A stretch of DNA of 64,000 nt from Demequina sp. NBRC 110057 (GTDB lineage: Bacteria; Actinomycetota; Actinomycetes; Actinomycetales; Demequinaceae), in the NCBI RefSeq assembly GCF_002090175.1, contig NZ_BBRN01000004.1, positions 124,001 to 188,000 of the forward strand, in the 5' to 3' direction. Below are positions 61,690 through 64,000 of the stretch, in pieces. Under the pieces are notes generated by a model. That model did no database searches. It had not been told where the DNA came from and worked only from the letters and a program-made list of their open reading frames with translations. Every line of letters starts with the position of its first letter. Position 1 is the first letter of the stretch. The translations under genes were made by a program, and so were the position numbers.

Positions 61690-62921
61690 CCGACCTTCCC
61701 GCGCTGAGCGCCGCGGGCCAGCCGCGATGGCGGCTGCCGCGCACCGCGACGAGCCCGCGTGCGCGCTACGTCCTCGCGGCCTTCGCGCTGATCGGATTCT
61801 CGATCGGCATCTCGCAGAACGCCGCGCCCGCGGTGATGCAGGACCAGTTGCGTGACCTCGGCACCACCGTCGATGTCCTCGGCCTCGCGCAGGTGTCGTA
61901 CTGCCTCGGCGTGGTCGTGGGCGCACCGCTCATCCTCGTGGGCCTCGGCCGCGTGGGGCGCCGGCCCCTGCTCGTCGTGCTGTCCCTGGCGTTCGCGCTG
62001 CTCTCCGTCGCCACGGTGGCGGCCCCGAGCATCGGCGCGCTCATCGGCATCCGCTTCATCGCCGGGCTTCCGCACGGCGCGCTGCTCGGCGTCGCGTCAT
62101 TCGTCGCGATGACCGTGCTGGGGCGTGAGCGTCGCGGCACGGGCGTCGCGATCATCATGCTGGGCCTCACCTGCTCGCAGATCATCGGCGTGCCGTTCTC
62201 CCAGTGGCTGTCGGAGGCGGTGAGCTGGCGCGCCTCCTACGCCGTCGTCGCGGCGGTGGGCCTGCTCGCCTTCGCCGCGGTGTGGGCCTTCACGCCCGAC
62301 GTCCCCGGCAACCCCCACGCCTCGCCCCGGCAGGAGATGACCGCCATGCGGTCGGTGCCGCTGTGGACAGCGATCGTCACCATCACCGTCGGTTTCAGCG
62401 GCCTCGGCGCCGTGCTTGCCTACATCGTGCCCCTGCTGGAGATCGACAACGGCCTCGACCCCTCCGCCGTGACCTGGGTGCTGGTGCTGTGGGGCGTCGG
62501 CACGTCCGTCGGCGCCTTCGTGGGAGGGCGTCTGACGGACCGCGATCACCTGTCGGCCGGCCGCCTCGGGCTGTGGCTGACCGCCGCGGCGCTGCTCGGC
62601 ATCGGCGCCGTGGGATCCAGCCCCGTCGCCACCATCCCGCTGCTGTTCCTGCTGGCGATCGCCACTCAGATCTACGCCCAGAGCGGGCAGGTACACCTCA
62701 TGGACGTCCTGCACGGCTCGCCGTCGCTCGGCTCGGCCCTGTCGCATGCGGCGCTCAACGCGGCATCGGCACTCGGCACGGGCATCGGCGCCCTCATCAT
62801 CGCCGCCGGCCTTGGCTATCAGGCACCCGCCTGGGCCGCGCTCGTCCTCACCGGCGTGGCGTTGGTGCTCATGGCCGTCGGCCCCGGTTTCCGCCGTTCT
62901 CGCACGGTCGCGGCGTTGTGA
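61686..62921 (+). CDS. MFS transporter coupled to the CopC protein
   Basis: The 411-aa 12-helix permease of the DHA1/arabinose-efflux-like type has GLGRVGRRPLLVVLSLAFA (motif A, near 83), IAGLPHGALLGVASFVAMTVLG near 120, and a central charged loop near 215. GTG 61686 overlaps the CopC stop (GTGA). Coupling suggests a joint role at the cell surface, perhaps metal or sugar efflux, but the family gives no substrate. It is followed after 13 bp by hemC. Confidence 0.85.
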   Translation: MTDLPALSAAGQPRWRLPRTATSPRARYVLAAFALIGFSIGISQNAAPAVMQDQLRDLGTTVDVLGLAQVSYCLGVVVGAPLILVGLGRVGRRPLLVVLSLAFALLSVATVAAPSIGALIGIRFIAGLPHGALLGVASFVAMTVLGRERRGTGVAIIMLGLTCSQIIGVPFSQWLSEAVSWRASYAVVAAVGLLAFAAVWAFTPDVPGNPHASPRQEMTAMRSVPLWTAIVTITVGFSGLGAVLAYIVPLLEIDNGLDPSAVTWVLVLWGVGTSVGAFVGGRLTDRDHLSAGRLGLWLTAAALLGIGAVGSSPVATIPLLFLLAIATQIYAQSGQVHLMDVLHGSPSLGSALSHAALNAASALGTGIGALIIAAGLGYQAPAWAALVLTGVALVLMAVGPGFRRSRTVAAL

Positions 62922-62934
62922 AAGAGTTGACCCC

Positions 62935-63855
62935 ATGAAACTTCGCCTGGGAACCCGCGCCTCCGAGCTCGCGCGCACCCAGTCCGGCATGGTCGCCCGC
63001 GACATCGAGGCCGCCGCGGCCGCGCGGGGCATCGACCTCACGGTCGAGCTGGTCCACATCACCACCGAGGGCGACGTCAACCGCGCCTCCCTCGTGGGGC
63101 TGAGCCAGACCGGCGTCTTCGTCAACGCCCTGCGCGACGCCCTCCTCGCGGACGAGTGCGACCTGCTGGTGCACTCCCTGAAGGACATCCCCGTCGAGCA
63201 GCCCGCCGAGATCGAGTTGGCCGCCGTGCCGCCGCGCGAGGACGTGCGCGACGCGCTGTGCACGCTCGGCGCCGGAATCGACGACCTCCCCGCCGGTGCG
63301 CTCGTGGGAACCGGGTCGCCGCGCCGCGCCGCCCAGGTGCTCGCGCTGCGCCCCGACCTCAGGGTCGAGGGCATCCGTGGGAACGTCGACACCCGCCTGG
63401 GCAAGCTCCACGACGGCTTCGACGCCGTGGTGCTGGCCGCCGCCGGCCTCAGCAGGCTCGGACGCCTCGACGACGCCACGGAGCTGTTCGCCCCCGAGGC
63501 GATGGTGCCGGCTCCCGGCCAGGGCGCGCTGAGCATCGAGATCCGTCCCGATGCCGACCCCGAGTGGGCGGACGTGGTGCGCTCGCTCGACGACGCCGAC
63601 ACGCGCGCGGCGGTCATCGCGGAACGGGCAGTGCTGCAGGTCCTCGAGGCCGGATGCGCCGCACCCGTGGCCGCCCACGCCACCGTCGACGGCGCCACCC
63701 TCACGCTGCACGCCCGCGTGGTGAACACCGCCGGAACCCTGGCGCTCAACGAGACCGCCTCCGGACCCGCCGCGCAGGCGGCGTCCGTGGGGCGGCGCAT
63801 CGGACACACCCTGCTCGGCCGCGGTGCCGGGCGCCTGATGGGAGGAACCCCGTGA
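62935..63855 (+). CDS. hemC: Porphobilinogen deaminase (hydroxymethylbilane synthase)
   Basis: Joins four porphobilinogens into hydroxymethylbilane for haem and corrinoid synthesis. The 306-aa protein has RLGTRASELARTQS at the N-terminus, VHSLKDIPVEQP near 78 (catalytic Asp region), GTGSPRRAAQ near 123, and the dipyrromethane-cofactor Cys241 in LEAGCAAPVAA. Its stop overlaps the hemD start (GTGA). Haem supply links to the cytochrome bd genes at the other end of the window in function, not in location. Confidence 0.96.
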   Translation: MKLRLGTRASELARTQSGMVARDIEAAAAARGIDLTVELVHITTEGDVNRASLVGLSQTGVFVNALRDALLADECDLLVHSLKDIPVEQPAEIELAAVPPREDVRDALCTLGAGIDDLPAGALVGTGSPRRAAQVLALRPDLRVEGIRGNVDTRLGKLHDGFDAVVLAAAGLSRLGRLDDATELFAPEAMVPAPGQGALSIEIRPDADPEWADVVRSLDDADTRAAVIAERAVLQVLEAGCAAPVAAHATVDGATLTLHARVVNTAGTLALNETASGPAAQAASVGRRIGHTLLGRGAGRLMGGTP

Positions 63856-64000
63856 ACCTGTCGATCCTCGAGGGCAAGCGACTCCTCGTCCCCGTCACCG
63901 CGCAGCGCCGCCACCTCGCGCAGCGCCTCGCCGCCGCCGGCGCGCTGGTCGAGGAGGTCGAGTTCATCGCGATCGACGGCCCCAGCGACCCCGAGCGCCT
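63852..64000 (+). CDS. hemD: Uroporphyrinogen-III synthase (5' end only)
   Basis: The first 49 codons of the gene after hemC, cut by the window edge. GTG 63852 overlaps the hemC stop. The N-terminus, LEGKRLLVPVTAQRRHLAQRL, then VEEVEFIAI, matches the start of the HemD fold (beta strand, then TAQR-type loop and helix). Position after hemC supports the call. Confidence 0.85.
   Translation, partial: MNLSILEGKRLLVPVTAQRRHLAQRLAAAGALVEEVEFIAIDGPSDPER

Overview
This 64 kb window comes from the chromosome of a high-GC Gram-positive actinobacterium, most likely a Micrococcales member of the Demequina/Cellulomonas type. The placement is inferred from base composition (about 70% GC), frequent GTG starts (one TTG), the rne-rplU-rpmA-obg-proB ... 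proA-nadD-rsfS gene order, and many leaderless promoters (TANNNT six or seven bases before the start codon). No phage, insertion sequence, plasmid gene or CRISPR array was seen.

Layout. 1-4257: the cydABDC operon (minus strand) for cytochrome bd oxidase and its assembly ABC exporter, with a DosR/FNR-like dyad upstream. 4677-19892: a housekeeping block (plus strand) with RNase E/G, ribosomal proteins L21 and L27, Obg, the proline genes proB and proA, a CUT2-type sugar ABC transporter inserted between them, NAD synthesis, ribosome silencing factor and two phosphoglycerate-mutase-like phosphatases. It is followed by tRNA-Ala(GGC). 20132-26034: small genes, a secreted arabinanase-like GH43 and a drug-type MFS pump. 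26066-34111: a redox cluster with two aldo/keto reductases, a zinc alcohol dehydrogenase, an NmrA-like protein, an MFS pump, an XRE/MmyB regulator and a translationally coupled luciferase-like monooxygenase plus F420-NADP-reductase-like protein. 34208-43537: glutathione peroxidase, PQQ-type sugar dehydrogenase, SGNH, Nudix, MFS, HAD, and a WYL regulator divergent from a DrrAB-like ABC exporter. 43547-46803: two coupled cytoplasmic GH43 enzymes. 46800-50925: pirin, small proteins and an LLM monooxygenase/MarR/FMN reductase operon. 51117-51981: a metallo-hydrolase gene bracketed by two 93-bp repeat elements. 52037-56201: a GH3 glucosidase and MFS transporter divergent from a TetR regulator. 56385-57833: a tandem duplication of a DoxX-like membrane protein. 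57867-60930: two GT4 glycosyltransferases and an SGNH protein. 61048-64000: CopC-like protein, MFS permease, hemC and the start of hemD.

How it fits together. The GH43 and GH3 enzymes, the CUT2 transporter and the sugar dehydrogenase point to use of plant-type oligosaccharides (arabinan/xylan/beta-glucosides). Two GH43 loci 19 kb apart carry nearly the same LacI-type operator, which suggests one regulon. The cyd operon, flavin monooxygenase pairs, glutathione peroxidase and aldo/keto reductases suggest life with variable oxygen and redox stress.

The strongest unexplained signals are: (i) a dispersed 9-mer GGCCGATGC, about 40 copies on both strands, in genes and between them, including an inverted pair forming a terminator; (ii) the paired 93-bp hairpin repeats around one gene; (iii) a CydD ATPase lacking the stretch between Q-loop and signature motif; (iv) a 58-bp nested inverted repeat between two convergent genes. 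I found no clearly new multi-gene system. All calls rest on reading the sequence and on remembered family features; no database was searched.
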